Shown piece after piece: positions 30,788-38,083 of a stretch of DNA of 38,141 bases. Under the pieces are notes generated by a model. The model was not told where the DNA came from. It searched no databases and worked only from the letters and a program-made list of their open reading frames with translations. This DNA is from Candidatus Rokuibacteriota bacterium (GTDB taxonomy: Bacteria > Methylomirabilota > Methylomirabilia > Rokubacteriales > CSP1-6). A program made the position numbers and the translations under genes. The stretch spans positions 1 through 38,141 of the forward strand of contig JACQWA010000295.1 in NCBI GenBank assembly GCA_016209425.1, written 5' to 3'. The stretch's first letter is position 1; each line of letters begins with the position of its first letter.

Positions 30788-31276
30788 CCGCTTCCGCGGG
30801 AGCCGTTCCTCCAACGCCCGCAGCTTTTCCTTCAGGGCCACGATCTCGTCCCTGAGGCTCTCAGGCTCCTCGCTCTCCGCCCGGCTCTTCCGGACCTCCG
30901 GCTCCCGTTCTTTCGCCTGGACCCAGCCCGCCCGCGCGGCCCACTCCCTGAAGATCCGGTCGGCTTCCCGCTGGCTGGTGGTGATCCCCTCCAGGCTCGC
31001 GCGCAGCGAGCGCTGGACGAACTCCTGCCACGCCTCCCCGTGCTTGATGAGCTGGTGGAGGAACGCCGTCGGAAGCGCGGCCCGGTGGGTCCGCTCATTC
31101 TCCAACAGGATCTGCGCCAGGGTCACCGAGGTCAGATCCTCGCCCGTGGCCGCGTCCAGGACCCGAATCTCCTTTCCGGCCCGGATCATCTCCTCCAGCT
31201 CCTCGAGGGTGACGTAGCGGCTCTCCTGGGTATCGTAGAGCTTGCGGTTCGAGTAGCGCTTGATCACGTAGGCCAT
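30776..31276 (-). CDS. phaR: Polyhydroxyalkanoate synthesis regulator PhaR
   Basis: 166 residues. The N-terminal PhaR DNA-binding domain is unmistakable: IKRYSNRKLYDT near residues 5-16, SRYVTLEELEEMIRAG, then VLDAATGEDLTSVTLAQIL. The PHB-accumulation regulatory part follows, and a charged coiled coil (LRDEIVALKEKLRALEERL) ends the protein. In other bacteria PhaR represses phasin and its own gene and binds PHA granules, which release the repression. ATG at 31276 is chosen because the conserved domain begins there and a likely promoter lies just upstream. The gene is divergent from the reductase and convergent with the phasin. Confidence 0.94.
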   Translation of the reverse strand: MAYVIKRYSNRKLYDTQESRYVTLEELEEMIRAGKEIRVLDAATGEDLTSVTLAQILLENERTHRAALPTAFLHQLIKHGEAWQEFVQRSLRASLEGITTSQREADRIFREWAARAGWVQAKEREPEVRKSRAESEEPESLRDEIVALKEKLRALEERLPRKRKKS

Positions 31277-31292
31277 GGCGCTCCCCGGCGCC

Positions 31293-31301
31293 AGTCTAAC
31301 A
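31293..31301 (-). promoter_or_regulatory. Extended -10 promoter for phaR (TGTTAGACT)
   Basis: On the minus strand TGTTAGACT lies 17 bases upstream of the phaR ATG and back to back with the reductase promoter at 31331. No -35 is recognisable. Confidence 0.4.
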
Positions 31302-31330
31302 CCCCGCGTCATTCCCCACAAGGCAGCGTT

Positions 31331-31339
31331 TGCTATACT
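31331..31339 (+). promoter_or_regulatory. Extended -10 promoter for the reductase (TGCTATACT)
   Basis: TGC-TATACT is a near-consensus extended -10. It lies 27 bases upstream of the ATG at 31366, with AAGGAGGT at 31353-31360 in the leader. Confidence 0.6.
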
Positions 31340-31365
31340 ACGGCCGCAGCAGAAGGAGGTAAGCC

Positions 31366-32109
31366 ATGAAGCTCAAAGATCGCACCGCACTCGTGACCGG
31401 CGCTTCCCGGGGAATCGGCCGGGCCATTGCCCTGGCCCTGGCCGAGGAGGGGGCCGACGTGGCCGTGAACTATGTCTCAAGTGAGGCGGCAGCCAAGGAC
31501 GTGGTCGAGCAGATCCAGAAGGTCGGACGGAAGGCGATCCTCGCCCGCGCCGACGTCAGCGATTACCCGGACACCTTCCGAATGGCCCAGGAGACCCTCA
31601 AGGAGTTCGGGCATCTCGACATTCTAGTCAACAACGCCGGCATCAGCTCCGACAAGACCTTCGTGAAGATGGATCACGCCTCCTGGCGGAGGGTGCTGGC
31701 GATCAATCTGGACGGGGTCTTCAACTGCACGAAAGTCTTCATCGATCAGATGATCAAGCGGAGCTTCGGACGGGTGGTCAACATCACCTCCATCATCGGC
31801 CAGATCGGGAACTTCGGTCAGGCCAACTACGCGGCGTCCAAGGCCGGGGTGATGGCCTTCACGAAGTCCCTGGCCAAGGAGCTGGCGGGCAAAGGAATCA
31901 CGGTCAACGCGGTGGCGCCGGGATTCATCGAGACGGAGATGGTCGAGGCGATTCCGGAAAAGGTGAGGCACCGCCTGCTGGAGCAGATCCCGTTGAAGCG
32001 CTTTGGCCGGGCCGAGGAGGTGGCCCGGGCCGTGGTCTACCTGGTCTCCTCGGACGGCGGTTACATCACGGGGGCGGAACTCTCCATGAACGGCGGGCTC
32101 TTGATGTGA
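31366..32109 (+). CDS. Acetoacetyl-CoA / 3-oxoacyl-ACP reductase (PhaB/FabG-like SDR)
   Basis: 247 residues, a classical SDR of the FabG/PhaB group. It has TGASRGIG at 11-18, NNAG at 89-92, N114, S142, Y155 and K159 (NYAASKAG). The GQIGNFGQANYAASKAG region is typical of both FabG and PhaB. Its position between phaR and the phaJ-phaE-phaC operon favours the acetoacetyl-CoA reductase role, making (R)-3-hydroxybutyryl-CoA with NADPH as PHA monomer. A fatty-acid role cannot be excluded from sequence. It has a strong Shine-Dalgarno (AAGGAGGT, 5-nt spacer) and its own promoter. Confidence 0.92.
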   Translation: MKLKDRTALVTGASRGIGRAIALALAEEGADVAVNYVSSEAAAKDVVEQIQKVGRKAILARADVSDYPDTFRMAQETLKEFGHLDILVNNAGISSDKTFVKMDHASWRRVLAINLDGVFNCTKVFIDQMIKRSFGRVVNITSIIGQIGNFGQANYAASKAGVMAFTKSLAKELAGKGITVNAVAPGFIETEMVEAIPEKVRHRLLEQIPLKRFGRAEEVARAVVYLVSSDGGYITGAELSMNGGLLM

Positions 32110-32142
32110 GAGGGCCGCAAGCGCGAGCGAAGGCGAGCTACC

Positions 32143-32730
32143 TTATCGGGCACCCGACCCTTGCGGTCGGGTCGTGCGCGGCCGGCAGGCGGCGAGCGCG
32201 GAGACGCCCAGCATCCCCCAGACGCTCAGGGCCTGGGCCGCCCAAGCCCACGGCTGGAGCGCCCAACAGGTGAGGGTGCCGATCCCGCTCTTGTCCTCGG
32301 CGTAGATGACGCGGCTCTTCGGCGGCTTCACCCAGGCCTCTCCGACCAACACCTCTTCCCCGCGCTGGTTCAGGCAAACGGTCTTCAGCCGGATCCGGTT
32401 CCGCTCCGGCATGATTTCCAGCACCTCGACCCGAGCCGTGATCGTGTCCCCCGCCCTGACCGGGTTCAGGAACTGAAGGGCCTGGGTCTTGTAGATGCTC
32501 CCGGGGCCCGGGAGCCGGGTGCCGATCACGGCGGAGAGCAGCCCCGCCGTCCAGATCCCGGGGGCGATCGGCCCCTTGAACGGGGTGGCCGCGGCGAAGG
32601 CCGGGTCGGTGTGAACGGGATTGTGATCGCCGACGGCATCCACGTATTCGGCAATGTCGCCTTCCCGGACCGTCCGGCAAAGTTCCGCCGAGTCGCCGAC
32701 TGCCAGCTCGTCGATGGCGCGACCGATCAT
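32143..32730 (-). CDS. MaoC-family (R)-enoyl-CoA hydratase (PhaJ-like) with C-terminal extension
   Basis: 195 residues. The hot-dog hydratase core has an intact dyad, D35 and H40 in VGDHNPVHTDPAFAAATPFKG, and TARVEVLEIMPERNRIRL further on. It probably hydrates trans-2-enoyl-CoA to (R)-3-hydroxyacyl-CoA, feeding beta-oxidation intermediates to the PHA synthase. PhaJ enzymes usually end near residue 140. Here about 55 more residues follow, including a hydrophobic stretch from about 155 to 181 (WALQPWAWAAQALSVWGMLG) and a basic tail, perhaps a membrane or granule anchor. The start overlaps the stop of the PhaE-like gene (ATGA, 32727-32730). Last gene of the PHA operon. Confidence 0.88.
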   Translation of the reverse strand: MIGRAIDELAVGDSAELCRTVREGDIAEYVDAVGDHNPVHTDPAFAAATPFKGPIAPGIWTAGLLSAVIGTRLPGPGSIYKTQALQFLNPVRAGDTITARVEVLEIMPERNRIRLKTVCLNQRGEEVLVGEAWVKPPKSRVIYAEDKSGIGTLTCWALQPWAWAAQALSVWGMLGVSALAACRPRTTRPQGSGAR

Positions 32731-33305
32731 TGAGCCACCCGTTCTGCGGCGCGCCGCGCCGCGGCCGCCTCGTGATCCTCGAGCGACTTGAACAGATCGT
32801 CCATCCGCGCCAGCAGCGCGCCCAGGCGGTCCTCCAATCCCTCGATCCGATCCTCCAGGTCCACCAACTGCCGGGCGATCCCGACGACCTGGCTGCGTGA
32901 GGGGACGCCGAGGGCCTGGAGGGTCGCCTCGGTGGACTCTTCGGCGACCTTCTTCGCGGGCCCCTGAAGCGACAACCACTGGTCGAGATACTTTCCCAGC
33001 GCCTGGGCGAACGCCTCGGTCCCCATGGCTTGCTCCAGGACCTTCCCCCAGGCCGCAATCCACTGGTCCAGAAACTGCTTCCACTGGCCGAGAAGCTCCG
33101 GCGTGGCCGGCCCCTGGGTCAAGAGCTTGGTCCAGGCGGCGATCCCCTGGTCCATGAACGGCCGCCAGAACTGGAGCGGGTCGGGAATTTGCCCCTGGCC
33201 GGCTTGGCCCCACTGGCCCACGAGCCGGGCCCAGGCCTGCGTCCCCTCCTCAAGCTGCTTCTTCCACAGGTCAAACAGAGCGTGGGTGCTCGAGTTGTCT
33301 GCCAT
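32727..33305 (-). CDS. Short PhaE-like PHA synthase subunit with tryptophan repeats
   Basis: 192 residues, helical, cytoplasmic. An 18-residue motif W-x10-W-x5-Q occurs three times: W14/W25/Q31, W47/W58/Q64 and W75/W86/Q92. The last two are close copies (IAAWTKLLTQ; IAAWGKVLEQ). A degenerate fourth follows near LGKYLDQWLSLQ. The C-terminus is a coiled coil (LVDLEDRIEGLEDRLGALLA). The gene sits next to a class III-like phaC, whose partner PhaE activates and stabilises the synthase. The length is closer to the small PhaR subunit of class IV synthases than to a typical PhaE of about 350 residues. ATG 33305 follows GAGGTGAG. Confidence 0.82.
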   Translation of the reverse strand: MADNSSTHALFDLWKKQLEEGTQAWARLVGQWGQAGQGQIPDPLQFWRPFMDQGIAAWTKLLTQGPATPELLGQWKQFLDQWIAAWGKVLEQAMGTEAFAQALGKYLDQWLSLQGPAKKVAEESTEATLQALGVPSRSQVVGIARQLVDLEDRIEGLEDRLGALLARMDDLFKSLEDHEAAAARRAAERVAQ

Positions 33306-33319
33306 GGTCTCACCTCGTA

Positions 33320-33390
33320 TCAATCCCCCTCACCATCTCAATCCCCCTCACCCTCCCCTCTCCCCCCCGGGGGAGAGGATCACGGTGAGG
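33320..33390. repeat. Direct repeat plus nested palindrome (family 2) between phaC and phaE
   Basis: TCAATCCCCCTCACC occurs at 33320-33334 and again at 33338-33352 (period 18). The second copy leads into a nested inverted repeat: CCTCACC (33346-33352) with GGTGAGG (33384-33390), and inside it CCTCTCCCCC (33357-33366) with GGGGGAGAGG (33369-33378). The core is shared with the repeats at 2061 and 12392. It could reduce read-through from phaC to phaE or stabilise the upstream mRNA. Confidence 0.75.
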
Positions 33391-33395
33391 AGGGG

Positions 33396-34496
33396 TCACT
33401 CGGAGCGCGGGGCCAGCCACGCCGAGACCTTGGGCCAGCAGTGGATCGCGGCCCCGCGGCCGGCAATGAGGGAGATGTGGCCGCCGGGCAGCTCCACGTA
33501 TTCCTTATCCTGGCTTCCCACCGCGTGGATCAGGGCCTTCACGCAGTCCGGGGGCGCGATGTAATCCTCCTTGGCCCCCACCACGAACACGGGGCACCGG
33601 ATCGCCTCGAGGCGCACGGCCTTGCCCGCCAGCCTCAGCTCGCCCCGGATCATTCGGTTCTCCTGGTAGAACTCCTTCACCCACTGGCGGAAGAACTCCC
33701 CCGGAAAGGCCACGTAGTCGTTGGCCCACTTGTTGAGCGCCCTGAACCCCTCCACGTAGGCGTCGTTCCAGAGGTTCCACCAGAGGTTCAGCCCGGTGGT
33801 CACGTCCATCGTGGGCTTCAGGAGCTTGAAGCCGGCCTTCACCAGATCGGCCGGGATCTGGCCGAGCGTGTCCACGAACTTGTCGGCGTCGAAGTACTTC
33901 CGGTCGAGCCAGACCCTGAACTGCCCCGACTTGGAAAAGTCGATGGGACCCGCCATGTTGACGAAGTTCCTCACGCGGATCTCGGGATACACAGCGATGA
34001 AGCAGGCCGAGAGCGGAGCCCCCATGCAGTAGCCGAGGACGCTGAGCTCGCCCGCGCCGGAGGCTTCCAGCGCCTTTTTGGCCATCCGCGGAAGGATGCG
34101 CGTCACGCAATCTTCGAGAGTGAGTTGGTTGTCCTCCGGGCCAAAGACCCCCCAGTCCAGGAGGTAAAAGTCGAACCCCTGCCGGGTCATGTGCTCGACA
34201 AAGCTCCCCCCGGGGAGGAGGTCGAAGATGTACGGCCGGCTGATCCCCAGGTTCGGGACGAACAGGAGCGGGGTCCGGTACCGCCGGCTGGACTCATACC
34301 GATACAGACGCGATTTGTTCTTGCGGTAAATCTCCTGCTTGGGCGTCTGGCCGACGAGGGGCTCCTTCGGGTTCAGCACCTGCTCGGCGAAGTTCTTCAT
34401 CCGCCCGAGATTCCGGTCCAGCTCCTCCTGCCACTGGGCGATCACCGGAGCATCCGCTGCCGGCTCCTCGGTGAGCATCGTGAAGCGGTCAGGCAT
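33396..34496 (-). CDS. phaC: Class III-like PHA synthase catalytic subunit PhaC
   Basis: 366 residues. The enzyme polymerises (R)-hydroxyacyl-CoA on granules, releasing CoA. The lipase-like box is GYCMGA, with the catalytic cysteine C157. The other catalytic residues are D311 (GAKEDYIAPP) and H340 (GGHISLIAG). Length and spacing (157/311/340) closely follow the Allochromatium class III enzyme (149/302/331). Other features are FVPNLGISRPYIFDLLPGGS and FYLLDWGVFGPEDN. The ATG at 34496 overlaps the stop of the upstream CoA-transferase by one base (TGATG), implying coupled translation. The longer open frame upstream is antisense-type and not used. Confidence 0.95.
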   Translation of the reverse strand: MPDRFTMLTEEPAADAPVIAQWQEELDRNLGRMKNFAEQVLNPKEPLVGQTPKQEIYRKNKSRLYRYESSRRYRTPLLFVPNLGISRPYIFDLLPGGSFVEHMTRQGFDFYLLDWGVFGPEDNQLTLEDCVTRILPRMAKKALEASGAGELSVLGYCMGAPLSACFIAVYPEIRVRNFVNMAGPIDFSKSGQFRVWLDRKYFDADKFVDTLGQIPADLVKAGFKLLKPTMDVTTGLNLWWNLWNDAYVEGFRALNKWANDYVAFPGEFFRQWVKEFYQENRMIRGELRLAGKAVRLEAIRCPVFVVGAKEDYIAPPDCVKALIHAVGSQDKEYVELPGGHISLIAGRGAAIHCWPKVSAWLAPRSE

Positions 34497-35782
34497 CAGA
34501 GCACCCCCTGGGTTTTGAGCTCGGCCAGGCGTCCCGGGCCGAGGCCGAAATACTTGGCGTACACGTGAGCGTTGTGATAGCCCGGCGGGCGGCACGCCCA
34601 CTTCAGCCGGGGCGGCGTCCGGGTCAGCCGCCACGCCGGCATCTGGAGCAGCAGCCGGCCGTAGATCGGATCTTCCACGGTCCTGAAGCAGCCCCGTTCC
34701 CACCAGTGGGCCTCCTGCAGCACCTTGGTCGGGGGGTTCATCGGGCCAAACACGATGATCCCGGGGCCGGGATCCGCCAGCACCTTCTCCAGTATCTCAT
34801 CGGCCGTGAAATTGATGGACCATTTTTCGATCTCGTCCCTCAGGAGCACTTCATTCTCGGGCTTGGTCCGCTGGAGGGTGGTGTTGAAGCGGGGATCCCT
34901 GGCCAGTTCCGGGCGCCCCATGACCCGGCAGATCGCCTGAAAGTTCGGGTCCGTGTAGCCGGCGATGAAGGCGTAGCCGTCTTTCACCCGAACGAAGGTG
35001 TACGGGAAGACGGCCAGCTCGTAGAGCCCCATTCGCCCCCTCACCTGCCCGGTGGCGTGATACAGCAGCACCGTGTATTCCAGGTAGCGCAGGAGCGCCT
35101 CGGCGCCGGAGACGTCGATCATCTGCCCCTGGTTCGAACTCTCCCGCCAGTGCAGGGCGCCCAGGACCGCCATGGCGGCCCAGGCCGCCTGGGCGTAGGC
35201 GCTGATCCAGCTTCCCACCCGGATGGGAGGGCCATCGGGATCGCCCGTGACGTGGAGCAGGCCGGACAGTGCCTGATCGGTCAGGTCGTATTCGCCGGCC
35301 TGCCCGGGGGCGTCCGGTCCAAATTGACCGTAGGTGGAGCACGCCACGTAGATGAGGCGGGGGTTCACGTTCGCAAGCTGGCGGTAGCCGAGGCCGAGCC
35401 GATCCAGGTGGCCTGGGGCGAACCCTTCGATCAGGACATCCGCGCGGGCCGCCAGCCCCTTCAGCAGTGCCCGGCCGCGCCGCGTGCCGAGGTTGAGCGT
35501 GACGCAGTACTTATTCCGCGCCTCAGCGGCGAAGGCCAAACCGGTGCCGTCGAGGGTGGCCTCCGGCGGCCCCCACTGGCGGACCGGATCCCCCCCGGGC
35601 GGCTCGACCTTGATCACCTCGGCGCCCAGCTCCGCCAGGTACGTCCCGGTGACAAAGGCGCCGTAATGCCCCCGGGAGATGTCCAGCACCACCAGGTCGT
35701 CAAGCGCCTCAGGCTTGCCCGACGCACGCGCCGGATCCTCCTCCGCATGGATCCACTCGTCCCACTTCACCGATTCCCTCAC
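34496..35782 (-). CDS. Family III CoA-transferase (CaiB/BaiF), phaC-proximal
   Basis: 428 residues. It moves CoA from a donor acyl-CoA to a carboxylic acid via an aspartyl-anhydride intermediate. The domain begins at about residue 28 with LDDLVVLDISRGHYGAFVTG. The catalytic aspartate is D166 in AGEYDLTDQALSGLL. VEPPGGDPVR and ADVLIEGFAPGHLDRLGLGY are standard. The GTG start (GTGAGG) overlaps the previous gene's stop by four bases (35779-35782), and the gene's own stop overlaps the phaC ATG. This tight linkage suggests that it makes hydroxyacyl-CoA for the synthase. Donor and acceptor are unknown. Confidence 0.92.
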   Translation of the reverse strand: MRESVKWDEWIHAEEDPARASGKPEALDDLVVLDISRGHYGAFVTGTYLAELGAEVIKVEPPGGDPVRQWGPPEATLDGTGLAFAAEARNKYCVTLNLGTRRGRALLKGLAARADVLIEGFAPGHLDRLGLGYRQLANVNPRLIYVACSTYGQFGPDAPGQAGEYDLTDQALSGLLHVTGDPDGPPIRVGSWISAYAQAAWAAMAVLGALHWRESSNQGQMIDVSGAEALLRYLEYTVLLYHATGQVRGRMGLYELAVFPYTFVRVKDGYAFIAGYTDPNFQAICRVMGRPELARDPRFNTTLQRTKPENEVLLRDEIEKWSINFTADEILEKVLADPGPGIIVFGPMNPPTKVLQEAHWWERGCFRTVEDPIYGRLLLQMPAWRLTRTPPRLKWACRPPGYHNAHVYAKYFGLGPGRLAELKTQGVL

Positions 35783-37113
35783 CGCAAAACTCCCTCCCCG
35801 CTCCAGCCGTCGGGAGGCTTGGCCCCCATCTTGTCTGCCCACTTGCCGATCACGCCTTGAGCCTCCAGCGCGCGGATCTCCTCGTCGGAGAGGCCGAGGA
35901 GCTTTTTGAAGACAAACTCGTTATGGAAGCCCACGGGCTTGCCCGCCCACTTGATCCGAGCCGGCGTGGCGGAGAGCTTCGGCGCCGGGCCGTACTCCAC
36001 CATGGTTCCGTAGACCGGATCCTCGTGCTCCCAGACCGAGCGCCGGGCGCGGAGGTGGCGGCTCTCGTAGTGGTCCTTTCCCGTCAGAACCGGAGCGGCG
36101 GACACCCTAAACCGCCGAGCGGCCTTCGCGATCTCGGACCGCGTCCGCTTTTCGCACCACGCCCGGACGAGCGCATCCAGGGAATCCGCGTTGTCGGGGT
36201 TGCGCCGCGACTCGAAGCTGACGAAACGAGGATCCCCGGCCAGGCTGGTCTTTCCCAGCATCCGCAGTAATCCCCGGAATTCGGCGTCGCTGCCCGCCAC
36301 GAGGGCCACGTACCCGTCCCTGCAGCGATAGACGCCCGAGGGGGCGAAGACCGGGTCGCGGTTGCCCGTCCTGGGGCGGTCGCGCTTCGTGAGCCCCGCG
36401 TAGAGCCAGGTCCAGTCCATCGCGCGGAGCAACCCCTCGCACTGGGCCATCTCCACGAACTGCCCTTCACCCGTGCGGTCCCGCCAGCGCAGGGCCGCCA
36501 GCGCTCCCAGGGCCGACATGCAGGCGCCGAACCAGTCCCCGAGGTAGTTGCCGATCTTGGTCGGGTGCTCCCCCGGCGTCCCGGTGATGGCCGTCAGCCC
36601 GGATACGGCCTGGGCGAGCCCGTCGTAGGAGGCGCGTCCCCGGGAGAAGGGGCCCCACTGGCCGAAGCCCGTGTTCGCCACGTAGATCAGGCGCGGGTTG
36701 ACCTCGCTCAGCTGGCGGTAGCCGATCCCGAACTTCTCCTCGAGAGTCCCCGCCTTGAAATTTTCGATCACGATGTCGGACCGGGCGGCCAGCTTCCGGA
36801 TGAGGGCCTGGCCGTCCGGCTTGTGCATGTCGATCCCCACGTGGTACTTGGAGTGGTTCTGGGAGAAGAAGGCGACCGAAACGTTCTTCCAGAAGAAGGC
36901 GGCACTGCCGAGGATCCGCGTGACGTCCCCCTGCCCCGGCATCTCGACCTTGATCACCTCGGCGCCCAATTCCCCCAGGAAGTCGGCCGTGGCCGGGCCG
37001 AAGATGATCACCGAGAGATCGAGGACCCGGATGCCCTGGAGCGCTTCGGGCTTTTCGTGGATCCGAGCCGGGTCGAACAGCCTGGCAGCCCACTTGAAGT
37101 AGGCGCCGGTCAT
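35779..37113 (-). CDS. Family III CoA-transferase (CaiB/BaiF), distal
   Basis: 444 residues, a second single-domain family III CoA-transferase, distinct in sequence from its neighbour. It begins with LQGIRVLDLSVIIFGPATAD and has VIKVEMPGQGDV. The catalytic aspartate is D164 in RGRASYDGLAQAVSGLT. IVIENFKAGTLEEKFGIGY is the usual subdomain signature. ATG at 37113 is one base after the hydrolase stop, and the stop overlaps the next CoA-transferase start. Two adjacent family III genes may encode a heteromeric enzyme, as known for some succinyl-CoA transferases. Both here keep the aspartate, so two separate activities are equally possible. Confidence 0.92.
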   Translation of the reverse strand: MTGAYFKWAARLFDPARIHEKPEALQGIRVLDLSVIIFGPATADFLGELGAEVIKVEMPGQGDVTRILGSAAFFWKNVSVAFFSQNHSKYHVGIDMHKPDGQALIRKLAARSDIVIENFKAGTLEEKFGIGYRQLSEVNPRLIYVANTGFGQWGPFSRGRASYDGLAQAVSGLTAITGTPGEHPTKIGNYLGDWFGACMSALGALAALRWRDRTGEGQFVEMAQCEGLLRAMDWTWLYAGLTKRDRPRTGNRDPVFAPSGVYRCRDGYVALVAGSDAEFRGLLRMLGKTSLAGDPRFVSFESRRNPDNADSLDALVRAWCEKRTRSEIAKAARRFRVSAAPVLTGKDHYESRHLRARRSVWEHEDPVYGTMVEYGPAPKLSATPARIKWAGKPVGFHNEFVFKKLLGLSDEEIRALEAQGVIGKWADKMGAKPPDGWSGEGVLR

Positions 37114-37114
37114 C

Positions 37115-38083
37115 TCAGAGGTCCCCCCGCCCCTCATTCCAGCCAAGAAGCACCTTGACCTTCGCGAACAGGCGACGAAGGATCGACCCCTGCGCGAGGC
37201 CACCCCCCCAGGGCAGACGGCCCAGCTGGCTCTGCGCCACCGACCCGACGAAGTCCAGGAGCGCTTGGTTGACCCGCGCAGCAGCCTCCAGCGGGAGCAT
37301 ATGCCCCGCCCCCTCGACGATCTGGAGCCGCGACCCCTGAATGAGCTCGTTCAACCGTTCGGAGAGCGCAGGGGGCGTCAGCCGGTCCTGGCTACCGCAC
37401 AGAATCAGGGTCGGCATGCGGAGCCCCCGCACCATCTCCTCCAGGTCCATGGCCCGGGCCGCCGCGACGTCCTTCAGGATCGTCTCCGGTCGGCACGTCC
37501 GAATCTCTTCCATCCCCAGCAGGACGACCTGTCTCGGAGCCCCCGGCGCAAACAAGATCTTTTTCGCCATCGCAAAAAAGAAAACTTTCCGCAGAGGCCC
37601 TGGCAGATACCAGAGAAGACTTCCCAGCGAACCGTCGCCCCCCGGAAGCTTGGCGCATGTCGAGAGGAGGAGGAGACCTTCCACCACCTCCGGATGTCGG
37701 GCGGCGAGCGCCTGAGCCACAGCACCCCCCAACGAGTGCCCCGCCACGAACACGGGGCCGGTGTCGAGCGCATCGAGGAGCGCCCGGGCGCTATCGGCGT
37801 AGCCTTCCACCGTCGCCTCGGGGATCGGGTCAGACTCGCCATGCCCTGGCAGGTCGATGGCCAGGACCCGCAGCACTTGGCCGAGGCCCCAGAGCTGATT
37901 GGTCCACGAGCGGGCACTCATCCCCGCCCCGTGCACCAGAAGAGTGGTCGGACCCGTTTCGGCCCACACGTCTCCCGCGGCCAGGTACGACACCCTCGCT
38001 CCCCCGGATCCCACAGAACGGCGGACGATACCCCCCTCCGCGGGTCTCGAAGCCGACCGAGCTTCGGCGCGCATCGTTTTCAC
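37115..38083 (-). CDS. Alpha/beta-fold hydrolase heading the PHA operon
   Basis: 322 residues. The core has LLVHGAGMSARSW, IDLPGHGESD, the nucleophile elbow GHSLGG (S117), D233 in GSQDRLTPP and H261 in GAGHMLPLE, a complete triad. A C-terminal tail of about 40 residues (from SVAQSQLGRLP) goes beyond the usual fold. No signal peptide, so it acts in the cytoplasm. In this operon it could be a thioesterase, lactonase, ester hydrolase or short PHA-oligomer hydrolase that releases hydroxy acids for the CoA-transferases. That is inference. The start may be ATG 38083 or the ATG three codons later. Only 58 bases of upstream sequence are present. Confidence 0.88.
   Translation of the reverse strand: MKTMRAEARSASRPAEGGIVRRSVGSGGARVSYLAAGDVWAETGPTTLLVHGAGMSARSWTNQLWGLGQVLRVLAIDLPGHGESDPIPEATVEGYADSARALLDALDTGPVFVAGHSLGGAVAQALAARHPEVVEGLLLLSTCAKLPGGDGSLGSLLWYLPGPLRKVFFFAMAKKILFAPGAPRQVVLLGMEEIRTCRPETILKDVAAARAMDLEEMVRGLRMPTLILCGSQDRLTPPALSERLNELIQGSRLQIVEGAGHMLPLEAAARVNQALLDFVGSVAQSQLGRLPWGGGLAQGSILRRLFAKVKVLLGWNEGRGDL

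Noticed and set aside
32150-32168. ACCCGACC/GGTCGGGT hairpin as terminator between the reductase and the hydratase
   Set aside because: It lies inside the 3' coding end of the hydratase, has no T-tract, and is not better than many GC-rich hairpins here.
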